From assembly GCA_002457145.1 (NCBI GenBank), contig NTJP01000003.1, positions 62,001 through 126,000 of the forward strand: a stretch of DNA of 64,000 bases. The letters are read 5' to 3'. The stretch's first letter is position 1. Every line of letters starts with the position of its first letter. Below, piece after piece: positions 8,403-17,013 of the stretch. This stretch comes from Marine Group II euryarchaeote MED-G38 (GTDB taxonomy: Archaea; Thermoplasmatota; Poseidoniia; Poseidoniales; Thalassarchaeaceae). The notes below the pieces were generated by a model. The model saw nothing but the letters and a program-made list of their open reading frames with translations, ran no database searches and was not told where the DNA came from. The position numbers were made by a program, and so were the translations under genes.

Positions 8403-9494
8403 ATGGTAAGGCGTGTTCTCCTGGCTCGTGGAGCATCTTTACCAACAAATAATGGTCTTGGAAGGGCTCATTACTCTATCGAATCTATTCTTAATCATGC
8501 TCTTGTCCCAAACTGGACTAAGTCATCTGTAGTTGAGCATGATAATACTTCGAATATATTCATAAGACTTCTTAATAGATGGATAAAACATCCAAAAAAG
8601 GTTACTCTAGAAGCATCTAAAGATGGAATTGATTTATTACACATCACAGATCAAGAACAAGCGCATTTAGTGCCATACAAATCGAATATTCCAGTCGCAG
8701 TTACTATTCATGATTTCTTCCATATTAGGCCAAGGACTATAGAAGCTGGAGACGTATACGTATCTGTAGGAGATAATAAACCAAATTATATTCGTAAAAG
8801 AGATTTAAAAAAATTAAAGTTGGGATTATTGAGAGCGGATATTCTAATATGCATATCTGAGGAAACTAAATTAGAGGCTGAAAAACTATTTCCTTCTAAA
8901 AATACCTTCCTAGTTAGGAATGATGTAGATGTAGATTATTGGAATCCATACAAAAATCCTATTTCAAGAGATATTATTTCTGATTTTGATGATGAATCAA
9001 AATGTTTAGTTATCACAGTAGGAACTAACGCACCTCGAAAAAGACTTAATTTTATAAAAGAAGTATTTTCAAATCTTCCAAAAGAAGTCCGGGAGGACAT
9101 AAATTTAGTAAACATAGGTAGTGATATTAAAGTCTCAGATAAACAACTTATTTCATTCTTCCAACATGCTGAAGTATTATTATTTCCAAGTATATCAGAA
9201 GGTTTCGGATATCCTCCTGCAGAGGCAATGGCAGCCGGTTGTCCAGTAATAGCTGCAAATTTACCTGCACATAATGAAGTAATACCTCAACATTGTTTGA
9301 TCGATCCAGTGAATATAGATATTTGGGCATCCAATATTATAAAAATTCATAATGAATGGCTTAAGTCTGGTAAATCAGATAGAATACCTAATGATAAATT
9401 GATTGAGCATGTAAATGAATTATTGAGCCCCAAGAGACATGGAATAGAACTATCTAAAGCATATGATGAAGCAGTTAGAAGATTTGAAAAATAG
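8403..9494 (+). CDS. Glycosyltransferase, GT4-like
   Basis: A 363-aa GT-B glycosyltransferase. VGTNAPRKRLNFI opens the donor-binding domain and SEGFGYPPAEAMAAGCPVIAANLPAHNEV is a textbook GT4 nucleotide-sugar site. The N-terminal part has a short RRVLLARG start and NNGLGRAHY, the usual glycine-rich acceptor loop. The track extends the frame to a GTG at 8355, overlapping the divergent gene. The ATG at 8403 lies at leaderless distance from the shared TATA and begins the conserved fold, so I use it. The sugar and acceptor cannot be told from sequence. Confidence 0.87.
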   Translation: MVRRVLLARGASLPTNNGLGRAHYSIESILNHALVPNWTKSSVVEHDNTSNIFIRLLNRWIKHPKKVTLEASKDGIDLLHITDQEQAHLVPYKSNIPVAVTIHDFFHIRPRTIEAGDVYVSVGDNKPNYIRKRDLKKLKLGLLRADILICISEETKLEAEKLFPSKNTFLVRNDVDVDYWNPYKNPISRDIISDFDDESKCLVITVGTNAPRKRLNFIKEVFSNLPKEVREDINLVNIGSDIKVSDKQLISFFQHAEVLLFPSISEGFGYPPAEAMAAGCPVIAANLPAHNEVIPQHCLIDPVNIDIWASNIIKIHNEWLKSGKSDRIPNDKLIEHVNELLSPKRHGIELSKAYDEAVRRFEK

Positions 9495-9530
9495 GTTTTA
9501 AGTTATGGATGTAATCATGATTACTTACCT

Positions 9531-9540
9531 CTATAAATAC
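9531..9540 (+). promoter_or_regulatory. TATA box for the MacB-like transporter cassette
   Basis: CTATAAATAC is close to the archaeal TATA consensus and lies about 30 bases before the ATG at 9566, fitting a leaderless or very short-leader mRNA covering the three transporter genes. Confidence 0.6.
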
Positions 9541-9565
9541 TAAAAGTCAATCGTAAAGTCAAATT

Positions 9566-10276
9566 ATGCTCAGAGTTCAATCTCTAACAAAAGGATTTGG
9601 TTCCGGTCGAAATAGGTTAGAAGTCCTTAAGGGAATAGATTTAGAAATTACTTCAGGAGAATTAGTTGCTCTAATGGGGCCCTCTGGATGCGGTAAATCT
9701 ACACTCCTAAATATCATTGGAGGGATATTAGATGCTGATTCAGGACAAATTTCTTTACAAGAATATGTATATGGAACTAAGCCACCAAATAAAGTTGTTG
9801 ACGTCCGTAGAAATGGGGTTGGATGGATATTTCAAGACTTCCACCTCATAGATAGACTATCTGCTTTAGATAACGTTATTTTTGCTTTGGAGTTAGCTGG
9901 TTTCACCTCTTCAGAAGCGATGGTGAAAGCAAGAGATGCTTTGAACAAAGTGAGCCTTGGAGATCGTATGGATTTTATCCCTGATCAACTCTCTGGCGGC
10001 CAGCAACAAAGAGTAGCCATTGCAAGAGCAATTGCCGGCAATCGCCCTCTATTATTAGCTGATGAACCAACTGGTAATTTAGATGTTAAGAGTGGTGAAG
10101 AAATAATTGATTTATTCAAAGAGTTAGCAAAGGATGGCGTATCCATATTGATGGTTACTCATGACCCCATTTTAGCTTCCAAAGCAGATAGAATGTTGCT
10201 ACTCAAGGAGGGTAAAACAGCCGCTTCTGATATCCGTTCAGCTTGGGGAGATGGTGCAGGAGCTGAAGAAAAATGA
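9566..10276 (+). CDS. ABC transporter ATP-binding protein, LolD/MacB type
   Basis: A 236-aa ATPase with Walker [10 protein letters not shown] (residues 38-46), Q-loop, signature LSGGQQQR, Walker [13 protein letters not shown] and H-loop VTHD. The GNLD ending of Walker B and the overall length are typical of LolD/MacB/FtsE ATPases that pair with FtsX-type permeases. It overlaps the permease gene by ATGA. It should power mechanotransmission or lipoprotein/peptide export at the cell membrane. The substrate is unknown. Confidence 0.93.
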   Translation: MLRVQSLTKGFGSGRNRLEVLKGIDLEITSGELVALMGPSGCGKSTLLNIIGGILDADSGQISLQEYVYGTKPPNKVVDVRRNGVGWIFQDFHLIDRLSALDNVIFALELAGFTSSEAMVKARDALNKVSLGDRMDFIPDQLSGGQQQRVAIARAIAGNRPLLLADEPTGNLDVKSGEEIIDLFKELAKDGVSILMVTHDPILASKADRMLLLKEGKTAASDIRSAWGDGAGAEEK

Positions 10277-13200
10277 ATTCCTCGAATGGTGATAATTTAA
10301 TGGATCAGATTGCTATGCGTGAAGGAAACGAAGGAGAAAATATTTCTAATTCGGAAATTGAGGTGCCATTAAAAAATATGTACTCAAGAAATACTAATTT
10401 TATTGATTATTTACAATCATCTAAAATTACAAACAAAATTATTTCGTTTCCCGATAATATTATCATGGCAGCCAAAAGCTCTTGGAGAGGACGTGAAAGA
10501 GTATTAGCCGCATTTGCTGGTGTTTTTCTCGCATCATTAGTGATTACTACTGTATTGGCATATTCAGTAGGGCTATCATCAGCATTTCTGCAAGGTGCAT
10601 TAGAGAATGATGTTTTCGATGCACAAATAACCTTTGATGAAGATCCGGGAAAAGATTTCAGAACAAATGATTCTTTGCTATGGGAGTCAACATGCGATGA
10701 AATAATACTCACAGAAGGAATATCTGATTGTGGAATTGTTTATGGAAGACAAGGAATTAGGGCGAATAGTTTTTTTGATGATGATAATATAAAAGCTCAG
10801 CCATTAATAGTAGATTCTGTTACAGCGATTACCGGAGATTGGATAAATGTAAGTTGGGAATATCCAGAAGCATCAGAACAGGGACCCCCAATAAATGATA
10901 ACAGACCAATTAGATTCTATGGAGATGGTGTTTGGGATGGAGAACTAGGGGATCGACATTCTAGAGATACACTTTATGGAACTTGGCCCGTCAACCATAA
11001 CGATGCAGAAAATAATAGAAGTATAATTCTACCATCGCAAATTGCCAGTAGAGCTGGAGTTTCAATAAATGATACAATCGAATCACTGACATTTACATAC
11101 GTCAGCGCTGCTGCAGGTGGCTCGGAATTAGAAGATATTTCTGGAAATTGTGCTGGTGAAATTGAAATAAATTTCGACTCGGGATTTCAATTTTGCAGAG
11201 AAAATCTTACAGTATATAACCTAACAATTTCAGCAATATATGAAGAAGGATCATTTGGTAATCCAACTTTATTATTTAATCCTTTAATGGTTTCAGATTC
11301 AGTACTGAATGATTCTCAAAAGTTACTCTTAATGGATAATGATCATGGTTATTTGGGAGTTTCTGTTGATAGAAATCTTCTTCCAACATCTACAACATCA
11401 GCAGCCACTTCATGGCTTAATGATTTAGAGAAAAATTTAGAAAATAAAGAATATGGCGATTCTTCTATAAAAATACGATATAATGATGTAATATCTGGTA
11501 CAATAGGATTTTTAAATATATTTTTGGGGATAATCCAAGTATTTGATTATATTTTAATGATACCAATTATAATTTTATCTTTTTCAGTTCTCATTTATGG
11601 CCTTGTTTTGTCTTTAGAACAACGGAAAAGGGAAATATCAATTCAACGGGTAATTGGAGGTACTGAAAGAAATCTGACTGGAATGATTTTATTAGAATTA
11701 ACTGTCTTAGGATTTGTAGGGTGGTTCACTGGTTACATATTAGCACTATTGTCTGTCCCATTAGTACTGGATGCAGTAGGATTCATGTCATTCCGCTCAT
11801 CAGATATAAGCGTCAATCCTTCTTTATCATTTGGTACAACTTTTATAATCATTTTATTGACTGTGGGATTGACTTGGTTTTTCGGAAGAAGTAGAGTTAA
11901 AGAATTTTTAAGTATTGAAATTGATGAAGGCGTCAGAAAAGTAACAACTCTTAAGAAATCAAGATTTTTCTTACATGTTATAATTTTTATGATAGGACTC
12001 TTATCCTTCTTTGAAAGTTGGATTGAAAGTAATGGAGGGTGGGGCCCATTTGAATCAAATGGAATAATATCAAATTTCATTGTAAACGCATTAATACTAT
12101 TATTTGGACCCTTTTTGTTATGGATTGGCGGAGCACTTGTTCTTGGTCGTTTAGGTGCTTCAGGGCCAAGAATTTTTACTCTTATTCTAGGCTGGTCTCC
12201 ACTGGTGACAGATATTCGTAGAGGACTCAAAGGGTCTGGATCTAGTGAATCTGTTAACCGATTAGCAGTAATAATGTTACTAACTCTATCCATAGTTACT
12301 TTGGCTGCAGTACAAGGATACACCGGTACTGTTGTGGACGAACGTACAACATCTGCTCAGAATGGAGCAGATCTCCAAGTACAATTTAGCGCTCCGATGA
12401 CTGAAAAGCAAGCAAGAGATGAAATACAACTTGCAATCCAAACTGTTGATAATTCTAATATTCAAGATATAGCTTCAATGACTTCAGTTGGAGATATATT
12501 TACGACCGTAAAAGGAGATGACTCAAGATTAAGAACATGGATATTATTTGACAACCATGAAGATACATTACTTTGGGATACTCAAACAATTCCGACAAGT
12601 ATAACTGATGCTTCTACATTATGGACTAATGATTGGTTTACCGCCGGTTCGAATGCTCGTAGCCAGCTTGATATTACCGACTCAGATATTGAAAGTTTTA
12701 TCACAATTGAATATACTAGTTATAATTTCTCATTTGGATCAGGAGGACTAGAAATAACTTCGACCGTATCGGAAACCAATATTCAATACATGGGCCGCCA
12801 TAGTTGGATTCCAGGTCTTGAACCTACACAATCTTCACAAGTTATAACAATAGGTGAATCTGCATATAGATCATTGGTGGGGAATCAGACTGCAAATTCA
12901 TTCACCTCAAATAAATGGTTTTTTGAATTATGTGATGAAAAAGATAGAAGTTGTGCAGATGCATTACGTCAATTAAATAATGAGATATCAAATAGTGTAG
13001 GAGTTTCTTCTTCTACAGATTGGCCGACTGTTCATGAAGAAAATGAGCGTAAGGGAGGGCTAATATATGGAACTCCGGGCCTATTAAGCCTTCAATTTGT
13101 AGTGGCTTCGCTTGCTTCAGTAGCATCGGCCTTTGTCTTCCTATCACTTGTATTGACACAGAGAAAACGCGAACTGGCTATACTTCAGGCTATAGGTGCG

Positions 13201-13506
13201 AGCCCAAATCAAGTAATTCGTTTGGTATTATTTGAAATTATGGCTATTCTTTTAGTTAGTATGGGATTAGGGGTTATACTTGGTTTGGCAATAGCCGAAT
13301 CTTTCAATGGTTTCTTTGGTATATTTGGATTTATATTTCAGATATTTTTAGGAGAATCAGTTCCAATTGATAGGGAATTGATATGGCCTTGGTTTGATTT
13401 AGTAATAGTCAATAGCTCGGTTTTGCTTGCAGTTATATTAGCATTACTATATACAACACGTAAAGCACTAAAATCAGATTTAGCAATAGTTCTCAAGGGG
13501 GAATAA
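10273..13506 (+). CDS. Large FtsX/MacB-like ABC permease
   Basis: A 1077-aa permease with two FtsX-type cores. Helices occur near residues 80-105, 410-550, 570-640, 675-695 and 930-1065, separated by two large extracytoplasmic domains (about 106-405 and 700-925). Recognisable FtsX motifs include QRKREISIQRVIGGTE and QRKRELAILQAIGASPNQV, each after a membrane helix. A 75-residue hydrophilic N-terminus precedes the first helix. Size and two-core layout resemble archaeal and actinobacterial MacB-like exporters. It is flanked on both sides by its own ATPase genes. It may export or extract lipoproteins or lipids, but the substrate is inferred only. Confidence 0.88.
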   Translation: MNSSNGDNLMDQIAMREGNEGENISNSEIEVPLKNMYSRNTNFIDYLQSSKITNKIISFPDNIIMAAKSSWRGRERVLAAFAGVFLASLVITTVLAYSVGLSSAFLQGALENDVFDAQITFDEDPGKDFRTNDSLLWESTCDEIILTEGISDCGIVYGRQGIRANSFFDDDNIKAQPLIVDSVTAITGDWINVSWEYPEASEQGPPINDNRPIRFYGDGVWDGELGDRHSRDTLYGTWPVNHNDAENNRSIILPSQIASRAGVSINDTIESLTFTYVSAAAGGSELEDISGNCAGEIEINFDSGFQFCRENLTVYNLTISAIYEEGSFGNPTLLFNPLMVSDSVLNDSQKLLLMDNDHGYLGVSVDRNLLPTSTTSAATSWLNDLEKNLENKEYGDSSIKIRYNDVISGTIGFLNIFLGIIQVFDYILMIPIIILSFSVLIYGLVLSLEQRKREISIQRVIGGTERNLTGMILLELTVLGFVGWFTGYILALLSVPLVLDAVGFMSFRSSDISVNPSLSFGTTFIIILLTVGLTWFFGRSRVKEFLSIEIDEGVRKVTTLKKSRFFLHVIIFMIGLLSFFESWIESNGGWGPFESNGIISNFIVNALILLFGPFLLWIGGALVLGRLGASGPRIFTLILGWSPLVTDIRRGLKGSGSSESVNRLAVIMLLTLSIVTLAAVQGYTGTVVDERTTSAQNGADLQVQFSAPMTEKQARDEIQLAIQTVDNSNIQDIASMTSVGDIFTTVKGDDSRLRTWILFDNHEDTLLWDTQTIPTSITDASTLWTNDWFTAGSNARSQLDITDSDIESFITIEYTSYNFSFGSGGLEITSTVSETNIQYMGRHSWIPGLEPTQSSQVITIGESAYRSLVGNQTANSFTSNKWFFELCDEKDRSCADALRQLNNEISNSVGVSSSTDWPTVHEENERKGGLIYGTPGLLSLQFVVASLASVASAFVFLSLVLTQRKRELAILQAIGASPNQVIRLVLFEIMAILLVSMGLGVILGLAIAESFNGFFGIFGFIFQIFLGESVPIDRELIWPWFDLVIVNSSVLLAVILALLYTTRKALKSDLAIVLKGE

Positions 13507-13508
13507 AT

Positions 13509-14513
13509 TTGAAATTTGATGATAATATTATTCTAAATGCAAATGGTCTGTTTCATATCTATGAATCAAAAGCAGAAGATGGAAATGTGGTCGCACTTAG
13601 AGGAATTCATGTCTCTATTATTGAAGGTGAAGCAGTTGCTGTAGTCGGCCCCTCAGGCTCTGGAAAATCTACCTTGTTGAAATGTCTTGGAGGGCTAATG
13701 AAACCCACTGCTGGAAATGTATCATTAGTAGGTAAGCGTATGACAAGACTCACAGGAAAAGAACTTGTTGAACTTCGGCAAAAAACTATTTCTTTTATTT
13801 TTCAGGATTCTAACTTACTTCCTCACATGAATGCTCTGGATAATGTTGCCCAACCATTAAGACATCAAGGAATAACGCCAAGATTAGCTAGAAGAAAAGC
13901 TCAAGAATTATTGGATAAATTAGGAGTTGGTGAACGTTCTAGAGGTTTACCTGAACAACTATCAGGAGGTGAACAGCAAAGAGTAGCTATTGCTCGAGCA
14001 TTAATTACAGATCCCAAATTAATCCTAGCAGATGAACCAACTGGAGCTTTAGATCCAATAACAAGCAGAGAAGTTTTAAATTTATTTTCAGATCTTAACA
14101 AAGAATTTGGAGTAGCATTCCTCTTAGTCACACATAATAGAGAAGTTGCATCATTTTGCAATCGTTCATTGGAATTAAGAGAGGGTAGATTTGTAGCACA
14201 ACATGGAACTGAAGTAGATATCTCAGATCTTTCAAATAGCAGAGAATTAATAATTGATGATACTGGAACAGTAACACTCCCTCCTGATGTTTTATTAAAA
14301 ATTGGAGGACCTGGTCGCTTTGAAATTCCTATAAATGTAAAAGATAAAATTCAATTGGAAAGGGTAGAAGAAGAAAAGATGAATTTGGAAACAAGTAAAA
14401 AATTAATTCTTTCTCCCTCCTGTCCTGCTTGTTTCCATAAATATTCTGATAATCAAACTCAATTATGCCCCGATTGTGGCTCCAGTAGACCAATGATTGA
14501 AGACAATAATTAA
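13509..14513 (+). CDS. ABC transporter ATP-binding protein with C-terminal zinc ribbon
   Basis: A 334-aa second ATPase of the cassette. Walker A GPSGSGKST (47-55), signature [14 protein letters not shown], Walker B LILADEPTGALD and LVTHN are intact. Beyond the usual end near residue 225 it carries an extension ending in CPACFHKY...CPDCGSS (about 308-325), a small zinc ribbon unusual in this family. The start is a TTG preceded by AAGGGGGAA, a ribosome binding site fitting coupling to the permease two bases upstream. Two different ATPases around one permease suggest a heterodimeric motor or alternative partners. Confidence 0.9.
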   Translation: MKFDDNIILNANGLFHIYESKAEDGNVVALRGIHVSIIEGEAVAVVGPSGSGKSTLLKCLGGLMKPTAGNVSLVGKRMTRLTGKELVELRQKTISFIFQDSNLLPHMNALDNVAQPLRHQGITPRLARRKAQELLDKLGVGERSRGLPEQLSGGEQQRVAIARALITDPKLILADEPTGALDPITSREVLNLFSDLNKEFGVAFLLVTHNREVASFCNRSLELREGRFVAQHGTEVDISDLSNSRELIIDDTGTVTLPPDVLLKIGGPGRFEIPINVKDKIQLERVEEEKMNLETSKKLILSPSCPACFHKYSDNQTQLCPDCGSSRPMIEDNN

Positions 14514-14540
14514 AGAACAATGGACCTATTCATTGGATAT

Positions 14541-14915
14541 ATGTTACCTTCATTCAATGTTCTTGGTGAGGAATTAATCGAGTGTTCAATAGATCCTTTA
14601 ACAGGTTGGTTTCGTGATGGATGTTGTAATACTGATAGAAATGACAGGTCATTACATACAGTTTGTTGTGTTGTTACAGACGATTTTCTAAATTTTGCAT
14701 TATCAAAAGGTAATAATTTAATCACACCGGCTCCACAATTCAATTTTCCAGGTCTTAAGGATGGAGATAGGTGGTGTGTGTGTGCACAAACTTGGCAAGA
14801 TGCATATGACGTAGGATGTGCTTGCCCCGTTGTTCTTGCAGCCACTCATGAAGAAACTTTACAAATTATTTCTTTAGATAAATTACGAGAATACTCTCTA
14901 GAAACAATCTCTTGA
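14541..14915 (+). CDS. DUF2237 family protein
   Basis: About 124 aa. It matches the DUF2237 family through NVLGEELIECSIDPLTGWFRDG, HTVCCVVTDDFL, FPGLKDGDRWCVCA and VVLAATHEETL. Family members are short cysteine-containing cytosolic proteins of unknown function, common in marine bacteria. The ATG at 14541 is preferred to the track start at 14520 because it begins at the conserved region and sits about 30 bases after an ATTAAAG element. Its 3' end overlaps the convergent pentapeptide gene by 18 bases. Confidence 0.85.
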   Translation: MLPSFNVLGEELIECSIDPLTGWFRDGCCNTDRNDRSLHTVCCVVTDDFLNFALSKGNNLITPAPQFNFPGLKDGDRWCVCAQTWQDAYDVGCACPVVLAATHEETLQIISLDKLREYSLETIS

Positions 14916-15614
14916 AATTCCGCTATTAGTTCCATCAGGGCATACTGTGTAATACCATTTGGCCCCACTAAAGTCAGCGCCGTCAATAATTGCACCTGTT
15001 AAGTCAGAAAATTGTAAGTCAACCCCCTTCAGACTAGCACCACTTAAATCTGTGAAATTTAAATCTGCATAAGTCATATTCGAATTATCAAATACAGTTT
15101 GATGAAATTTAGTATTTGATGCCTTTATCATATGAAGATTACTATCAATGAAAATACTATTTCCAAAATTACCTTCTCTCAAATCAGCATTTTCCATATT
15201 AGAATTCTCAAAATCAGATTCAATGGCTACAACATTTGTCAAATCTGCAGAAATGAATGAGGAATAAAAGAAATTAGCATATTTCATATTCGCATAAGAT
15301 AAATCCGCATACAAGAAATTTGCTCCTAAGAAAAAACCCTCATCCATATCTGCCTCAGATAGGTCCGCATTGGTAAAATCAACTAACGCAAAATCAGATC
15401 CAGTTAATTCAGATCCTGATGCATTAGCATTAGTCCAATTAGTGTTATCAAAACTTGTGTATCTTAAGTTTAATCCAGATAAGTCAAGATACCTAAAATC
15501 ACCAGTTTCTAAAGCTTCTAGAACTGCAGGATCTACTTTATCCGGTGGTGCTGCACAACCAGATAAAATTGATACAGTTATGAGAATAGAAATAAGTGAT
15601 TTTACTATTTCCAT
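14898..15614 (-). CDS. Pentapeptide-repeat lipoprotein
   Basis: A 238-aa lipoprotein. Signal peptide and lipobox LSGC place the lipidated cysteine at residue 20. From about residue 40 to 225 the sequence is a run of A(D/N)L/F-x-x pentapeptide repeats (ADLSEA, ANMKYA, ADLTNV, ADLREG), which fold as a right-handed quadrilateral beta-helix. Function is unknown; such proteins act as scaffolds or binding surfaces. Lipid anchoring puts it on the outside of the cytoplasmic membrane. It lies divergent from threonine synthase, with no sign of a functional link. Confidence 0.85.
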   Translation of the reverse strand: MEIVKSLISILITVSILSGCAAPPDKVDPAVLEALETGDFRYLDLSGLNLRYTSFDNTNWTNANASGSELTGSDFALVDFTNADLSEADMDEGFFLGANFLYADLSYANMKYANFFYSSFISADLTNVVAIESDFENSNMENADLREGNFGNSIFIDSNLHMIKASNTKFHQTVFDNSNMTYADLNFTDLSGASLKGVDLQFSDLTGAIIDGADFSGAKWYYTVCPDGTNSGISRDCF

Positions 15615-15688
15615 ATTTTATCGCGCTACTATTACTCCATTAAATATGTCCATAGAAAGAATATTAATCAGTACTCACTACCTATTCC

Positions 15689-16909
15689 ATGAACTATGTC
15701 ACTCATCTGGAATGTGCCTTTACTGGAGAAATTGTAGAGAAGGGTATTCCTCATACTCTATCACCAGCTGGCAAACCACTCTTGGTTAAATATGATTTAA
15801 AAAGAATGAAAAAAGAAATTACTAGGGAAGATATAGAAAACTCAACTGAACCAGGATTCTGGAGATATTCGCCACTTCTGCCAGTTTCTAATCCCGACAA
15901 TAAGGTATCACTTGGTGAAGTAATTACTCCTCTTATAACACTAAAAAGTAGTGTAGATCACTTACATGTAAATTATGGTAATGTAATATTCAAGGATGAA
16001 TCCCGTCTTCCTACTGGCTCATTCAAAGCCAGAGGTTTAGGTATGGCCGTTTCAATGGCAAAAGAATTTGGCTTCCAACATCTAGCTATACCAACTAATG
16101 GAAATGCAGGCTCTGCACTAGCAGCATATGCCGCAAGAGCTGGTTTGAAATCAACCGTCCTATGCCCAGATAATACCCCTGTAATCAATACTTCTGAAAC
16201 TTTAGCTCAAGGTGCTGATACATTTTTGGTTAATGGGTTGATAGGAGATTGTGGCTCAATTATTAATGAAGGAAAAGAACAAATTGGATGGTTTGCAGTT
16301 TCAACTCTAAAAGAACCCTATAGAATTGAAGGAAAAAAAACCATGGGCCTTGAATTAGCAGAACAATTAGGATGGGATTTACCTGACGTTATATTTTATC
16401 CTACAGGAGGAGGAACAGGCCTGATTGGAATGTGGAAAGCTTTTCATGAATTACTTGAATTAGGATGGATAGATTGTAAATTACCGAGAATGATAGCAGT
16501 TCAGTCTACAGGATGTGCACCTATAGTTAAGGCATGGAATGAAGGTAATAGACATGCAGAATTCTGGGATAATGCGGAAACATTGGCGAGTGGAATTCGT
16601 GTTTCTTCAGCAATTGGTGATTTTCTTATTTTAGATGCTGTAAAAGAATCTGGAGGATTTGCTATTTCAGTTACAGATGAACATATCACTAAGATATGCG
16701 AACATGTAGGCCAAACAGATGGACTTTTACTTTCACCAGAAGGAGCTGCAACCTTTGCGGCATATGAAATATCTCTTGAACAAGGATTAGTAGATAAAAA
16801 TGATAAAGTAATATTATTTAATACTGCAACGGGGCTCAAGTATCCTTTACCAGAAGTAACAAAAAAATTGGTAAAAGAACATGATTTTGATGCATCAAAG
16901 TTCAATTAA
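15689..16909 (+). CDS. thrC: Threonine synthase
   Basis: A 406-aa PLP enzyme converting O-phosphohomoserine to threonine. The lysine that binds PLP is in TGSFKARG, with the phosphate-binding serine loop TNGNAGSALAAYAARAG after it and GGGTGLIG further on, all characteristic of fold-type II threonine synthase rather than dehydratase. The N-terminal LECAFTGEIVEKG corresponds to the degenerate zinc-ribbon start of archaeal ThrC. A TATA-like ATATTAATC lies about 28 bases upstream. No other threonine-pathway gene is nearby. Confidence 0.9.
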   Translation: MNYVTHLECAFTGEIVEKGIPHTLSPAGKPLLVKYDLKRMKKEITREDIENSTEPGFWRYSPLLPVSNPDNKVSLGEVITPLITLKSSVDHLHVNYGNVIFKDESRLPTGSFKARGLGMAVSMAKEFGFQHLAIPTNGNAGSALAAYAARAGLKSTVLCPDNTPVINTSETLAQGADTFLVNGLIGDCGSIINEGKEQIGWFAVSTLKEPYRIEGKKTMGLELAEQLGWDLPDVIFYPTGGGTGLIGMWKAFHELLELGWIDCKLPRMIAVQSTGCAPIVKAWNEGNRHAEFWDNAETLASGIRVSSAIGDFLILDAVKESGGFAISVTDEHITKICEHVGQTDGLLLSPEGAATFAAYEISLEQGLVDKNDKVILFNTATGLKYPLPEVTKKLVKEHDFDASKFN

Positions 16910-17013
16910 ATCTTTTTTGAAATATTACTATATGGTCTATTTTTAACATAATTTAATGAAGACTTTCATAACCCATTGATTACTGCATAAGGATAGTGTT
17001 GTTTCAACACAAT

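Noticed and set aside
11733-12323. 196-aa minus-strand ORF inside the ABC permease gene
   Set aside because: Shadow of the FtsX-like permease; low-complexity composition, no promoter, and the plus strand has clear motifs.
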